Assembly (NCBI RefSeq): GCF_009696615.1 | Contig: NZ_VULO01000001.1 | Location: 1-64,000, forward strand | Direction of reading: 5' to 3' | Origin: Scrofimicrobium canadense | Lineage (GTDB): Bacteria; Actinomycetota; Actinomycetes; Actinomycetales; Actinomycetaceae | Length of the DNA stretch: 64,000 nt | In this document: positions 25,276 to 34,079 of the stretch, piece after piece | Layout: each line of letters begins with the position of its first letter | Position numbering within the stretch: the first letter of the stretch is position 1 | The notes under the pieces: model-generated | Databases searched by the model: none | The model's input: only the letters and a program-made list of their open reading frames with translations | Told to the model about the DNA's origin: nothing | Program-made: the position numbers and the translations under genes

Positions 25276-27900
25276 GTGGCAGGAACGAAGCTGGTTATCG
25301 TCGAATCGCCGGCGAAGGCTCAAACCATCAAGAATTACCTTGGCGACGGTTTTGTGGTCGAAGCCTCTGTGGGGCACGTGCGTGATTTGCCGATTCCATC
25401 TGAGCTACCTGCCAGCATGAAGAAGGGGCCTTACGGGAAGTTTGCAGTCAATGTTGACGACGGATTCAAACCTTATTACCAGGTGAACCCCGACAAGAAG
25501 AAGAAGGTCACTGAGCTCAAGCGAGCACTCAAAGACGCAGACGAACTCTACCTGGCTACTGATGAGGACCGCGAAGGCGAGGCTATCGCATGGCATCTTT
25601 TGGAAGTTCTCAAGCCTAAAGTTCCTGTCAAACGCATGGTTTTCCACGAAATCACTAAAGAAGCGATTCAACGGGCCCTAGAGAACACTCGTGAAATAGA
25701 CCAGAATCTGGTCGACGCTCAAGAGACTAGGCGGGTTCTGGATCGACTTTTTGGGTGGGAAGTTTCTCCTGTCTTGTGGAAGAAAGTAACTCGGGGGCTT
25801 TCAGCAGGCCGCGTTCAATCGGTTGCCACGCGACTAGTGGTTGACCGTGAACGCGAAAGAATGTCCCATGTTAGTGCCGCATACTGGTCAATAAAATGTG
25901 GGGCTACTGCAGGACAGAATGACTTCGAGGCGCGCGTCAGCGCTGTTGATGGTAAACCTGTGGCTACTGGATCGGACTTCGGGCCCGACGGCAAGCTGAA
26001 AAAGGACGCAGAAGTTCTCACGCAGACAAGTGCTCCCGAACTAGCCGCAGCTCTTGAGGGGATTGACGCGCTCGTTTCTTCTGTCACCCAAAAGCCCTAC
26101 CGGCGCCGTCCGGCTGCACCTTTCACTACGTCGACGCTGCAACAAGAGGCTTCTCGTAAGCTCAAATGGAATGCGTCAACCACGATGCGAACGGCCCAGA
26201 CTCTGTACGAATCTGGACATATCACCTACATGCGTACGGATTCCACGGCGTTGTCATCTCAGGCTCTCAAAGCAGCACGCGAACAGGTTTCCATGCAATT
26301 CGGTGCTGATGCATTGCCTGAAAAGCCACGTGTATATGGGAAGATGGCCAAGGGGGCGCAAGAGGCTCATGAGGCAATCCGACCTTCAGGTGAAAAATTT
26401 CAACATCCAAAGGCCCTTGAAGGTGTGTTAGCGCCGCAACAGCTAGCTCTTTATGAGCTCATTTGGAAGCGGACACTTGCCTCTCAGATGAATGATGCCG
26501 TTGGATATACCGCTACCGTCAAACTCCAGGCGAATGCTGCGGGACGTGAGGTCACAGCATCCACCTCGGGAACTGTGATTACCGATCCAGGGTTTAGGGC
26601 ACTTTACCAGGAGAGCCGAGATGGAAAGCGCAAAGATGACGCGCAGGAACGAGAACTCCCCAACGTTGCTGAAGGGGACATTGTCCAGATAGCTTCGGCA
26701 GAAGCCGAAGGACACGAAACGCAGCCTCCAGGGCGCTACACAGAAGCGACATTGGTCAAAATGATGGAAGACCTGGGTATCGGGCGCCCGTCGACATATG
26801 CCTCAACTATCCAGACGATTTCTGATCGAGGCTACGTCACTCACCGTGGGCAGTACTTGGTGCCCACCTGGCTGGCGTTTTCTGTCACGCGTCTCTTAGT
26901 AGAAAATTTGTCGGATTTGGTGAACTACGATTTCACCGCCCAGATGGAAGAAGATCTGGACCGGATAGCACTTGGAGAAGAAGACGGATCCGCATGGCTT
27001 TCCGGCTTCTATTTTGGTGACAACGACTCTGAAGAAGCACACGCTGAAGCCGAAGAATTTGCCAAGCGTGGTCTACGTGACACAGTCGCCAACCTTGGAG
27101 ATATTGATGCCCGTGAGGTGAACTCCATTCCGATTGCTGAAGGAGTCACCTTACGAATCGGACGTTACGGCCCATATTTGGAAACACCAGACGGCCAACG
27201 TGCCAATGTTCCGGCTGATATTGCCCCCGATGAGATGAACGTAAAAGTAGCTGAAGAACTATTGTCGGAGGCAGCCGCCGATGGGCGAGAGCTTGGCATA
27301 GATCCCCAATCAGGAAATGTCCTCATCGTCAAGACCGGTCGGTATGGCCCCTACGTGACCGAGCTGCTACCAGAGGATTCGAAAGATAAACCCCGAACCG
27401 CCTCACTTTTCAAAGACATGGATGTGAAAACCGTGAGCTTAGAAGAGGCCCTGTTGTTGCTTTCTCTTCCTCGTGAGGTTGGAACTGCTCCTGATGGCGA
27501 GGTGATTACCGCACAGAACGGTCCGTACGGGCCTTACTTGAAGAAGGGGAAAGACTCTCGCACCATCGGTTCTGAGCGTCAATTGCTAGAGATTACCTTG
27601 GAAGAGGCATTAGAGATTTATTCTCAGCCCAAGCAGCGAGGGCGTGGAACCGCCAAGCCGCCTCTTCGTGAGTTCGGTGAGGATCCGATTTCCGGGAAGA
27701 AAGTTGTTGTCAAGGACGGGCGTTTCGGTCCCTATATCACCGATGGGACAACGAATGTTACTGTGCCGCGTTCTGAATCTGTTGAGGCCCTCACCGAAGA
27801 AAGAGCTTTCACTCTTTTGGCAGATAAGCGTGCGAAGGGGCCAACCCCCAAGAAAGCGCCTGCACGCCGAAAGAGCACAGCTAAAGCGAAGAAGAAATGA
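25276..27900 (+). CDS. topA: DNA topoisomerase I
   Basis: Type IA topoisomerase that relaxes negative supercoils. KLVIVESPAKAQTIKNYLG opens the TOPRIM domain, DEDREGEAIAWH is its acidic metal site, and YMRTDSTALS contains the tyrosine that attaches to DNA. In the C-terminal third, repeated units with RYGPYL, RYGPYV, GPYGPYLKKG and RFGPYI form the actinobacterial-type TopA C-terminal repeats, and a Lys/Ala tail ends the protein. I favour the GTG at 25276 (874 residues), which puts the protein start two residues before TKLVIVESP; a TTG at 25201, inside the upstream gene, is the longer choice. The stop overlaps tmk by ATGA. Confidence 0.95.
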   Translation: MAGTKLVIVESPAKAQTIKNYLGDGFVVEASVGHVRDLPIPSELPASMKKGPYGKFAVNVDDGFKPYYQVNPDKKKKVTELKRALKDADELYLATDEDREGEAIAWHLLEVLKPKVPVKRMVFHEITKEAIQRALENTREIDQNLVDAQETRRVLDRLFGWEVSPVLWKKVTRGLSAGRVQSVATRLVVDRERERMSHVSAAYWSIKCGATAGQNDFEARVSAVDGKPVATGSDFGPDGKLKKDAEVLTQTSAPELAAALEGIDALVSSVTQKPYRRRPAAPFTTSTLQQEASRKLKWNASTTMRTAQTLYESGHITYMRTDSTALSSQALKAAREQVSMQFGADALPEKPRVYGKMAKGAQEAHEAIRPSGEKFQHPKALEGVLAPQQLALYELIWKRTLASQMNDAVGYTATVKLQANAAGREVTASTSGTVITDPGFRALYQESRDGKRKDDAQERELPNVAEGDIVQIASAEAEGHETQPPGRYTEATLVKMMEDLGIGRPSTYASTIQTISDRGYVTHRGQYLVPTWLAFSVTRLLVENLSDLVNYDFTAQMEEDLDRIALGEEDGSAWLSGFYFGDNDSEEAHAEAEEFAKRGLRDTVANLGDIDAREVNSIPIAEGVTLRIGRYGPYLETPDGQRANVPADIAPDEMNVKVAEELLSEAAADGRELGIDPQSGNVLIVKTGRYGPYVTELLPEDSKDKPRTASLFKDMDVKTVSLEEALLLLSLPREVGTAPDGEVITAQNGPYGPYLKKGKDSRTIGSERQLLEITLEEALEIYSQPKQRGRGTAKPPLREFGEDPISGKKVVVKDGRFGPYITDGTTNVTVPRSESVEALTEERAFTLLADKRAKGPTPKKAPARRKSTAKAKKK

Positions 27901-28541
27901 CCGCGGTTGACGCACTTAGTGCCGCTCTCAAGGACAGGCCTCGGGGGTTTTTCATCGCTTTTGAGGGAGGCGACGGATCGGGTAAATCCACTCAACTGGA
28001 ACTTTTGCGCAGGCGCTTGGATGCACCGCTTGTATTTACTCGCGAACCGGGCGGCACCCCGCTTGGAAATCAAATCCGGAACTTAGTGATGCACGGTCCT
28101 GACAATATTGACGCTCGAACTGAGGCTCTACTGTATGCGGCTGACCGTGCATATCACGTGGCAACAACTATTCGACCTGCGCTCAGCAGTGGCAAGACGG
28201 TTATCACCGATCGCTATATCGACTCGTCAGTCGCATATCAAGGCCTTGGACGGGGCCTGGGAGTAGAAGCAATCAGAGACTTATCTTTATGGGCGGTTGA
28301 TGGCTTAGAACCAGACCTTGTGGTTGTTTTTGACGTCCCCGTTGAGGTTGGTTTGCAACGAGCTGGAGCTGAGCCAGATCGGATAGAAAGAGCAGGAAAA
28401 GGTTTCCACGAGGAGGTTCGTGCCCAATATTTATCGGCGGCAGCTGCTAAGCCGCAGCAGTATCGTGTCATCGATTCAACTTTGCCTGTAGAAGAAGTAT
28501 TCGCACTCACGATTGATGCTTTGCTAGAGTCCTGTTCATGA
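27897..28541 (+). CDS. tmk: Thymidylate kinase
   Basis: Phosphorylates dTMP to dTDP with ATP. The 214-residue protein has the P-loop EGGDGSGKSTQ (about 24-34), the TREPGGT loop and DRYIDSSVAYQG, which bind the nucleotide. Start overlaps topA and stop overlaps holB by 4 bases each, so topA-tmk-holB are one transcript. Confidence 0.96.
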   Translation: MTAVDALSAALKDRPRGFFIAFEGGDGSGKSTQLELLRRRLDAPLVFTREPGGTPLGNQIRNLVMHGPDNIDARTEALLYAADRAYHVATTIRPALSSGKTVITDRYIDSSVAYQGLGRGLGVEAIRDLSLWAVDGLEPDLVVVFDVPVEVGLQRAGAEPDRIERAGKGFHEEVRAQYLSAAAAKPQQYRVIDSTLPVEEVFALTIDALLESCS

Positions 28542-29671
28542 GTGTCTGGGACGTCCTTGTAGGACAAGAGGAAGCAACCCAGGTGCTGCGCAGCGCTGCG
28601 TCACATGGTGGGGAGTCCCACGCATGGCTCATCACCGGCCCTCCAGGTTCGGGACGTTCCGTGGCTGCACGGTGTTTCGCGGCTGCACTACAGTGCACCG
28701 GACCTGAGCCGGGATGCGGTGAATGCGAAGGCTGTCGGACCACCATGAGTGGGACGAACCTCGATGTCACGATTGTGGCAACGGATAAGGTCATCATCGA
28801 CACCGAACAAGTAAAAGACATCCGCACTCAGGCTTACGCCTCGCCCATCATGGGTGGTTACCGTGTCATCATCATCGAAGACGCTGACCGAATTAACGAC
28901 CAGACAGGGAACCGGCTACTCAAGGCCATTGAAGAGCCGCCAGAAAAGACTATATGGGTTTTATGTGCTCCGACCCCGCAAGACATGCTTGTCACCATAC
29001 GGTCAAGATGTCGTGTATTAAATCTGGTGACTCCTGATGCGGGGGCGGTTGCCCAGCTCCTTCAAGCAACTGAAGGCGTACCCTACGACAAGGCTCTGGT
29101 AGCCGCGCAAATATCGCAGTCCCATATTGGTCTGGCTCGCGCCATGGTCAAGGACCCACATACCAGAGATTCCCGAGTTGAACTCATGCGATTGGCACTC
29201 AACCCTTCCAACACAGGCGAAGCCGTCATTGCCGCTGGGAAGCTTATGGCAGCCGCCAAAGATGTTGCAGAGAAGACTAGCGCGGACCTTGATCAAGAAG
29301 AAGTGAGTTCCTTGTTGTCGGCCTACGGTCTTACCGAAGATGAAGTGCTTCCACGTGACGTGGCCACGCAGTTACGCAATTTGCAGGCCGACCAAAAGCG
29401 TCGCAGTCGCAGGGCACTTACTGATGCGCTTGATCGGGTGTGTCTCGATCTCCTCAGTTTTTTCCGCGATGTCATGGTTCGCAGCGTTGGTGCTGATGTG
29501 CCTGTTGTCAATGCTGATATGGAAGAAGAACTGTCGGGGTGGCTAGGGCGAAACGCTGGAATAGCAGCAGACGCGGTTGACCTTGCACGAAGAAGACTCG
29601 GCAGCAATGCCGCACAGTTGCTTGTCATGGAGGCACTCCTTGTCAGCATTATGCGAACACCGAAGGGATAG
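28538..29671 (+). CDS. holB: DNA polymerase III subunit delta'
   Basis: Clamp-loader subunit of 377 residues in the AAA+ family. The P-loop is GPPGSGRS, with Arg where an active ATPase has Lys, as is usual for delta', which does not hydrolyse ATP. The zinc site is formed by Cys residues in LQCTGPEPGCGECEGC. RLLKAIEEPPEKTIWVL and IRSRCR (the SRC motif) are also present. Start overlaps tmk by ATGA; the next gene begins 2 bases after the stop. Confidence 0.93.
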   Translation: MSVWDVLVGQEEATQVLRSAASHGGESHAWLITGPPGSGRSVAARCFAAALQCTGPEPGCGECEGCRTTMSGTNLDVTIVATDKVIIDTEQVKDIRTQAYASPIMGGYRVIIIEDADRINDQTGNRLLKAIEEPPEKTIWVLCAPTPQDMLVTIRSRCRVLNLVTPDAGAVAQLLQATEGVPYDKALVAAQISQSHIGLARAMVKDPHTRDSRVELMRLALNPSNTGEAVIAAGKLMAAAKDVAEKTSADLDQEEVSSLLSAYGLTEDEVLPRDVATQLRNLQADQKRRSRRALTDALDRVCLDLLSFFRDVMVRSVGADVPVVNADMEEELSGWLGRNAGIAADAVDLARRRLGSNAAQLLVMEALLVSIMRTPKG

Positions 29672-29673
29672 TA

Positions 29674-31242
29674 ATGAAGAGCAGACAATCTGCAGGCCTA
29701 CTCTTAGCAGCGGGGTTCGTACTCACTGCATGCACTCCTTCGATTCCTGCCGCTGTTGAACAGTCCCGGCCTTCTGCTGTTGAACCGCTTACCGACCCCT
29801 TTGCGCAGACTATCTCTTGGGAGCCTTGCGAAGGACCCCAAGTGACAACATCGCCCTTGCCAGCACCTGAAGATCTTGAGAATTATCAGTGTGCAACCAT
29901 TGCCGCACCGATGAACTGGAATGACCTCAACTCTGATCCGATTAATCTTGCGATTGCGCGCTACACTGGTGCGGGCGAGGACGCGCCACCACTATTCTTC
30001 AACCTGGGAGGTCCTGGCGGCGATGCCGTCAATTCTCTTTCGGTATTCGTAGAACAGATGCTGCCAGAAGAGATTTCGGAGCACTACCAAATTGTTGCAA
30101 TGGATCCGCGAGGTGTCGGCGAATCGACTCCTATTCGTTGCCGTACGGATGAAGAACTTGATCAAGACCTCGCCGGTGATGACATTGACGATCCTGCAGA
30201 TCTTCCCATAGATGAGCGCATGGCATTGTACCGACAAGAAATGGCCGATTTTGCTGCGCAATGCGAGGAACGAAACGGCGACATCGTGGGATTCGTTGAC
30301 ACTTTCTCTGCAGCACAAGACTTTGAAATGCTTCGTCAACTGATGGGGGCAGATTCCTTCGACTACGTGGGCTATTCATATGGCACAGCTCTGGGGGCAG
30401 TGTACGCCGACACTTTCCCCGACAAAGTGGGACGCATGGTTCTTGATGGTGCGCTGGATCCTGCAACCGATTCCAACACTTTGGTAGCTCTGCAGGCACG
30501 AGGAATGGAAGAGTCTCTTTATCACTGGATCGAGTGGTGTCACCAGCAGTCATCGTGCCCGCTAGATCCGGGTCTGGAACCCAGTAAGAAACAGATCAAA
30601 GAATTTCTGACTCAGCTTGATGAGGCTCCCCTCAAAACGAATGATCCAGAACGCCCACTTACAGCCAGCCTGGCCCGCACCGGGATCATTGGTTCCCTCT
30701 ATTCCGCTGAGTCATACCCACTTTTGTTGCAGGGTATGCAAATGGCTTTGAACGGTAACGGCACTATTCTGCTTCTCCTTGCTGACTACTACAACGGACG
30801 AGAAGACGACGGGTCTTATAGCAATTCTCAGGATGCTTTTACTGTCATCAATGCCCTTGACATGGAACCCGTCGGAACTGTTGATGAATGGGGTGCCCAG
30901 GCAGAGCAGCTACGTGAAGAACTGCCCGTGCTAGGTGAAGATTTTGGCTTCTCTTCTGCCGGGTTAGAAGGATGGCCGATTCAGCCGCAACAGCGACGCA
31001 CTCACGTAACAGCCCCAGGGTCAGCACCTATTGTTGTTGTTGGCACAACGCATGATCCAGCAACGCCTTATGTGATGGCAGAGTCTCTGGCTGAGAGCCT
31101 CGAAAATGCCGTCCTGATCACCGTGGATGATTGGAACCACGGTGCGTACACTCAGTCGGGTCAAGAATGTGTGCAAAAGGCGGTCAGTGCATACTTGCTT
31201 GAGGGAACAGTTCCCGCCCCCCTCACCTGCCCTGGCACATGA
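29674..31242 (+). CDS. Secreted alpha/beta-hydrolase lipoprotein (tripeptidyl aminopeptidase-like)
   Basis: A 522-residue exported hydrolase. A signal peptide with lipobox LTAC (SAGLLLAAGFVLTACTPS) marks it as a lipoprotein. The oxyanion region FFNLGGPGGDAVNSL, the nucleophile elbow YVGYSYGTALGAVYAD and the C-terminal GTTHDPATPYVMAESLAESL ... DDWNHGAY match the Streptomyces SlpD/SlpE and tripeptidyl aminopeptidase family. It probably trims peptides outside the cell. The stop codon lies inside repeat copy C. Confidence 0.9.
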   Translation: MKSRQSAGLLLAAGFVLTACTPSIPAAVEQSRPSAVEPLTDPFAQTISWEPCEGPQVTTSPLPAPEDLENYQCATIAAPMNWNDLNSDPINLAIARYTGAGEDAPPLFFNLGGPGGDAVNSLSVFVEQMLPEEISEHYQIVAMDPRGVGESTPIRCRTDEELDQDLAGDDIDDPADLPIDERMALYRQEMADFAAQCEERNGDIVGFVDTFSAAQDFEMLRQLMGADSFDYVGYSYGTALGAVYADTFPDKVGRMVLDGALDPATDSNTLVALQARGMEESLYHWIEWCHQQSSCPLDPGLEPSKKQIKEFLTQLDEAPLKTNDPERPLTASLARTGIIGSLYSAESYPLLLQGMQMALNGNGTILLLLADYYNGREDDGSYSNSQDAFTVINALDMEPVGTVDEWGAQAEQLREELPVLGEDFGFSSAGLEGWPIQPQQRRTHVTAPGSAPIVVVGTTHDPATPYVMAESLAESLENAVLITVDDWNHGAYTQSGQECVQKAVSAYLLEGTVPAPLTCPGT

Positions 31243-31307
31243 CAGTGTGATAATTCCTGTGGCAGTTTGATATTTGTCACCGGGACAGTGTTTTATTCGG
31301 GTGGATA
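31237..31307 (+). repeat. 71-bp repeat family 1, copy C
   Basis: Begins ACATGACAGTGTGATAATTC and ends GGTGGATA; ungapped match to copies A and B. It overlaps the last six bases of the upstream hydrolase gene and ends 58 bases before the methyltransferase start, a spacing like that between copy A and the DUF559 gene (60 bases). Confidence 0.9.
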
Positions 31308-31327
31308 GAGCACGCTGGGTAAACTGA

Positions 31328-31359
31328 AGATCTAAATATAGATCTAAATCTGCTACATT
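31328..31359 (+). promoter_or_regulatory. Methyltransferase promoter with two AGATCT sites
   Basis: AGATCT occurs at 31328-31333 and 31340-31345 within a 12-base tandem (AGATCTAAATAT, AGATCTAAATCT). TACATT at 31354-31359 is a likely -10 box six bases before the ATG, so the mRNA would be leaderless. The two sites fall on the -35 region. Confidence 0.55.
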
Positions 31360-31365
31360 TTTTCC

Positions 31366-32196
31366 ATGCCAAATCCGCTGCGTGCTAATGACGCTATTTC
31401 TCCGTTACCCACCGTGACAGGGGGATTTTCTACCGTCTTAGCAGATCCGCCGTGGCAGTTCGCTAACCGTACCGGCAAAGTTGCGCCCGAGCATCGGCGT
31501 CTCGATCGATATTCGACGCTCCCCCTCGACCAGATCAAAGAACTGCCGGTTAGCGAGGTGACTGCTACGAATGCTCATCTCTATTTATGGGTTCCCAATG
31601 CTCTTTTACCCGATGGGCTCGATGTCATGCGTGAATGGGGATTTCGCTATGTCAGCAATCTAGTGTGGGCGAAACGCCGAAAAGATGGTGGTCCCGATGG
31701 CCGAGGAGTCGGATTCTACTTCCGTAACGTCACTGAACTGATTCTTTTCGGAGTCAAGGGGCGAATGCGAACTCTGCAACCTGGGAGATCACAGGTCAAC
31801 ATGATTGAGACACGCAAACGTGAACACTCTCGTAAACCTGACGAACAATATGACCTGATTGAGGCGTGCTCTCCAGGTCCGTTCCTTGAGCTCTTTGCAC
31901 GTCACCAGCGCCCTGGTTGGACCGTATGGGGTGATGAATCTGATGGACATACGCGCGGACAGGTCCATAAGGGATATGCGGGAGGCGCTATTTTTCCTCC
32001 TCTCAAACCTAATGAAAGACTACCCACTGAAGTGCGTAGAGCCGTTGCCCAAGCGGTGGGCGATCTTTACTCCGAAAAAGCAAGCGTGCGTGCTGTAGCC
32101 GCCGAGACTGGATATTCCATCGCGAGGGTTAGGGCACTTCTCAACGAGGCTGGGGTACAACTTCGCAGCCAGGGCGGTCAGTCGGTCCCCAAATAG
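31366..32196 (+). CDS. MT-A70-type adenine DNA methyltransferase with C-terminal HTH
   Basis: A 276-residue methyltransferase of the MT-A70 family, used by some type II restriction systems for N6-adenine methylation. The catalytic motif DPPW is at about 28-31 (VLADPPWQFANRTG), followed by NAHLYLWVPNALLPDG and LILFGVKGRM. The last 50 residues (VRAVAAETGYSIARVRALLN) look like a helix-turn-helix. It converges with, and overlaps by 19 bases, a BglII/BstYI-like nuclease gene, so the pair is a restriction-modification system. Two AGATCT sequences in its promoter suggest that it may control itself. Confidence 0.85.
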   Translation: MPNPLRANDAISPLPTVTGGFSTVLADPPWQFANRTGKVAPEHRRLDRYSTLPLDQIKELPVSEVTATNAHLYLWVPNALLPDGLDVMREWGFRYVSNLVWAKRRKDGGPDGRGVGFYFRNVTELILFGVKGRMRTLQPGRSQVNMIETRKREHSRKPDEQYDLIEACSPGPFLELFARHQRPGWTVWGDESDGHTRGQVHKGYAGGAIFPPLKPNERLPTEVRRAVAQAVGDLYSEKASVRAVAAETGYSIARVRALLNEAGVQLRSQGGQSVPK

Positions 32197-32888
32197 GCCT
32201 TCCCATTCCAGGTAGACTCTGACACTCCCATGACAAGTAAAGGGCATGTCCCCATAACGCCTCTGCGGATTCGGAGTTCTGCTTTCTCAAAATTCGTCGT
32301 TGTGGATGTGGCCATATCAATAGGGGGCTTGGTGACTTGTAGTTGAATGTCTCTCGCGTTGTTGTAGTCACCCCATAGGCGGTTAAGAAGCGATCGCAAA
32401 GACGCCTGATGCTTTGTGATAATCACTGCAGCCGTAATGGCTCCAGCCTCATGCCAGCTGCGGTAGGCCGTCATGTCTCTATCGAGATTTCCATCTATGG
32501 CGTTCCATTCGACGTCGAGCGCAACGCGGCCTTTGACATTGTCAACCAAGTAGCCCTCCTGGTACACCGGGTCAAAAGTAGTCTTAACCTGCCCTTTTCT
32601 ATCCAGTAGAAAAGCATGCGTTTTTAGATCGAGACGTCTCTCTGCCCAGCCGCGTTCCTCGAAGGCAGAATCGATTTCTTTGGCCACATCACCGCGGTTG
32701 CCGCCAGCACGCATCCATGTTTGGGGATCAAGCTGGAACTGTTCTAGAACAGAAAGAATGTCAGCTCACTCCTCTCGGCAAGTGGTAGCCATGAGAGCGC
32801 AGGCTGAGCTGGTCTCCATAAATTCGAAGCGCTCCCGGATTTGTAGGGGAACAAATCTAGCGTCATCAAATGTGTGTGTATCGAACAT
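32178..32888 (-). pseudogene. BglII/BstYI-family restriction endonuclease, interrupted by TGA
   Basis: The intact portion (from ATG 32714, 178 residues) contains VAKEIDSAFEERGWAERRLD and VALDVEWNAIDGNLDRDMTA, the pattern of BglII/BstYI-type enzymes, which cut at (A/R)GATC(T/Y). Family members of comparable length are about 200-225 residues. Reading upstream in the same frame gives 40 more codons from ATG 32888, ending CREE, then TGA at 32766-32768, then ADILSVLEQFQLDP. So the gene seems to have one nonsense codon, perhaps from a Trp TGG. The active-site stretch has Asp and Ile where I expect Glu and Lys (EVEWN-x-KD), possibly further decay. A shorter active protein from 32714 cannot be excluded. 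Confidence 0.7.
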
Positions 32889-32936
32889 AATTCAAGGATT
32901 ACATAAATGAGTAGCGTTCAGTGACGATATGACTGG

Positions 32937-33866
32937 CTATTCCATGCCCAAGTGACTCTTCCATAAAGCAAGTGATCGCGAAGGGATAAGTCCCACATGC
33001 CCGAACAGACGCATAAATATGGGGAGGCGAACGGTGAGTGCTCCCTGATGGACGCCTTCGGTGGCTCGCAGCACTTGGCCGTCGGTGCCGTAGTTATACT
33101 CCCACGGATTGACCAGTTCTACCCAGTTGGCACCGACTGACGTCACCATGTACGCATGTGCTGCCCGGATACGAACACTAACGTCTCCTAATCCAGGGAT
33201 TCTTGCAGGTGCTTCAGCATCGAAAGTCCGCTTGCGAATGTCGAATGCGTCAGTGAACTCTACAGGGTTGGACCCCACCGTCGACACAACGACAGGCAAG
33301 TCTGCAGATCGGGCTCGCCCTATGGCAGCCACATCGGTGTCTCTTAGCCCCAGGACCCGTCGTTTCTGCCACACCGCAACACCTGCAATTTCTCCCAAGG
33401 TGTCTCCAGAGAATCCCATGGTGGGTAGACGGCCCTGAAATTCCCATCGAAAGTGGGCGTACGCACTTTCGATCACCGCTGCAAGAGGTGTACGTGGTCC
33501 TCGTATTCTGCGAACTCCCGCCTCGAAAACACTGCGAACGCGAACCGGAATCCTGCGCAGTCCATCCCAAAACCATATGACTGCAAAATCGCGGTGTACT
33601 TCGACCATAGCCTCGATCTGCTTGCGTCCCACCTCGGTAGACATGAGTGCTTTGAGATCAGAAATGAGGTAACAATCATCCATGCTGCCTTGAGAAAATG
33701 CCCCCGGGTCTGGGGTAACTATCTGTCTTTTCAATGAGCGTAGGTCTGCGGAGGTGAGGGTTCGGCGCGCGTAGAGTTTCGGATTGTTGCGGTAGTTTAG
33801 TGCCTCGGTAAGGTTAGCTCCCCACCCGAGGAGACCTCCTTGTGGGAAAGTTGCGCGCACATCCAT
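32937..33866 (-). CDS. Calpain-like cysteine protease domain protein
   Basis: A 309-residue protein with the three catalytic elements of peptidase family C2: Cys in GSMDDCYLISDLKALM (about 59-74), His in AAHAYMVTSVG (about 250) and Asn in ELVNPWEYN (about 266-274). No signal peptide is visible. Bacterial calpain-like domains are often part of secreted toxins, but this one has no long N-terminal delivery region, so its role is open. It lies in a small accessory island between repeat copy C and a family 2 repeat. Confidence 0.75.
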   Translation of the reverse strand: MDVRATFPQGGLLGWGANLTEALNYRNNPKLYARRTLTSADLRSLKRQIVTPDPGAFSQGSMDDCYLISDLKALMSTEVGRKQIEAMVEVHRDFAVIWFWDGLRRIPVRVRSVFEAGVRRIRGPRTPLAAVIESAYAHFRWEFQGRLPTMGFSGDTLGEIAGVAVWQKRRVLGLRDTDVAAIGRARSADLPVVVSTVGSNPVEFTDAFDIRKRTFDAEAPARIPGLGDVSVRIRAAHAYMVTSVGANWVELVNPWEYNYGTDGQVLRATEGVHQGALTVRLPIFMRLFGHVGLIPSRSLALWKSHLGME

Positions 33867-33889
33867 GTCCTTACCTTACTCGCAGTGCA

Positions 33890-33949
33890 ACAGGTGCTGG
33901 ATTTTTGCGCACTAAGCCAATGAATAACAGACATATAACACGCACCTGT
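33890..33949. repeat. 58-bp palindromic repeat family 2, centre inverted
   Basis: Ends CAGGTGCTGG (33891-33900) and ATAACACGCACCTG (33935-33948) match copies at 56971 and 57727, with the same 58-base length. The middle instead matches their reverse complement (GTCTGTTATT on the minus strand). It sits just upstream of the calpain-like gene. Confidence 0.8.
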
Positions 33950-34079
33950 GGGCGGGGGCCGACTGGTGCAATTGAGTGCAGGGCCAATGCACACCTAACG
34001 GCGGTCGTGCCAGGAAGAGGAAAGCGAAGAAGAGAACACGTAGAGTGGGGTTGCACTGTTGACATACTAGGAGGTTCAG

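Noticed and set aside
29674-31242. tRNA gene often found after holB in actinobacteria
   Set aside because: The peptidase gene starts two bases after holB and no cloverleaf is present in this window stretch.
31237-31307. Copies of the 71-bp repeat as a CRISPR array
   Set aside because: Only three copies, far apart and in mixed orientation, with no regular spacers or cas genes.
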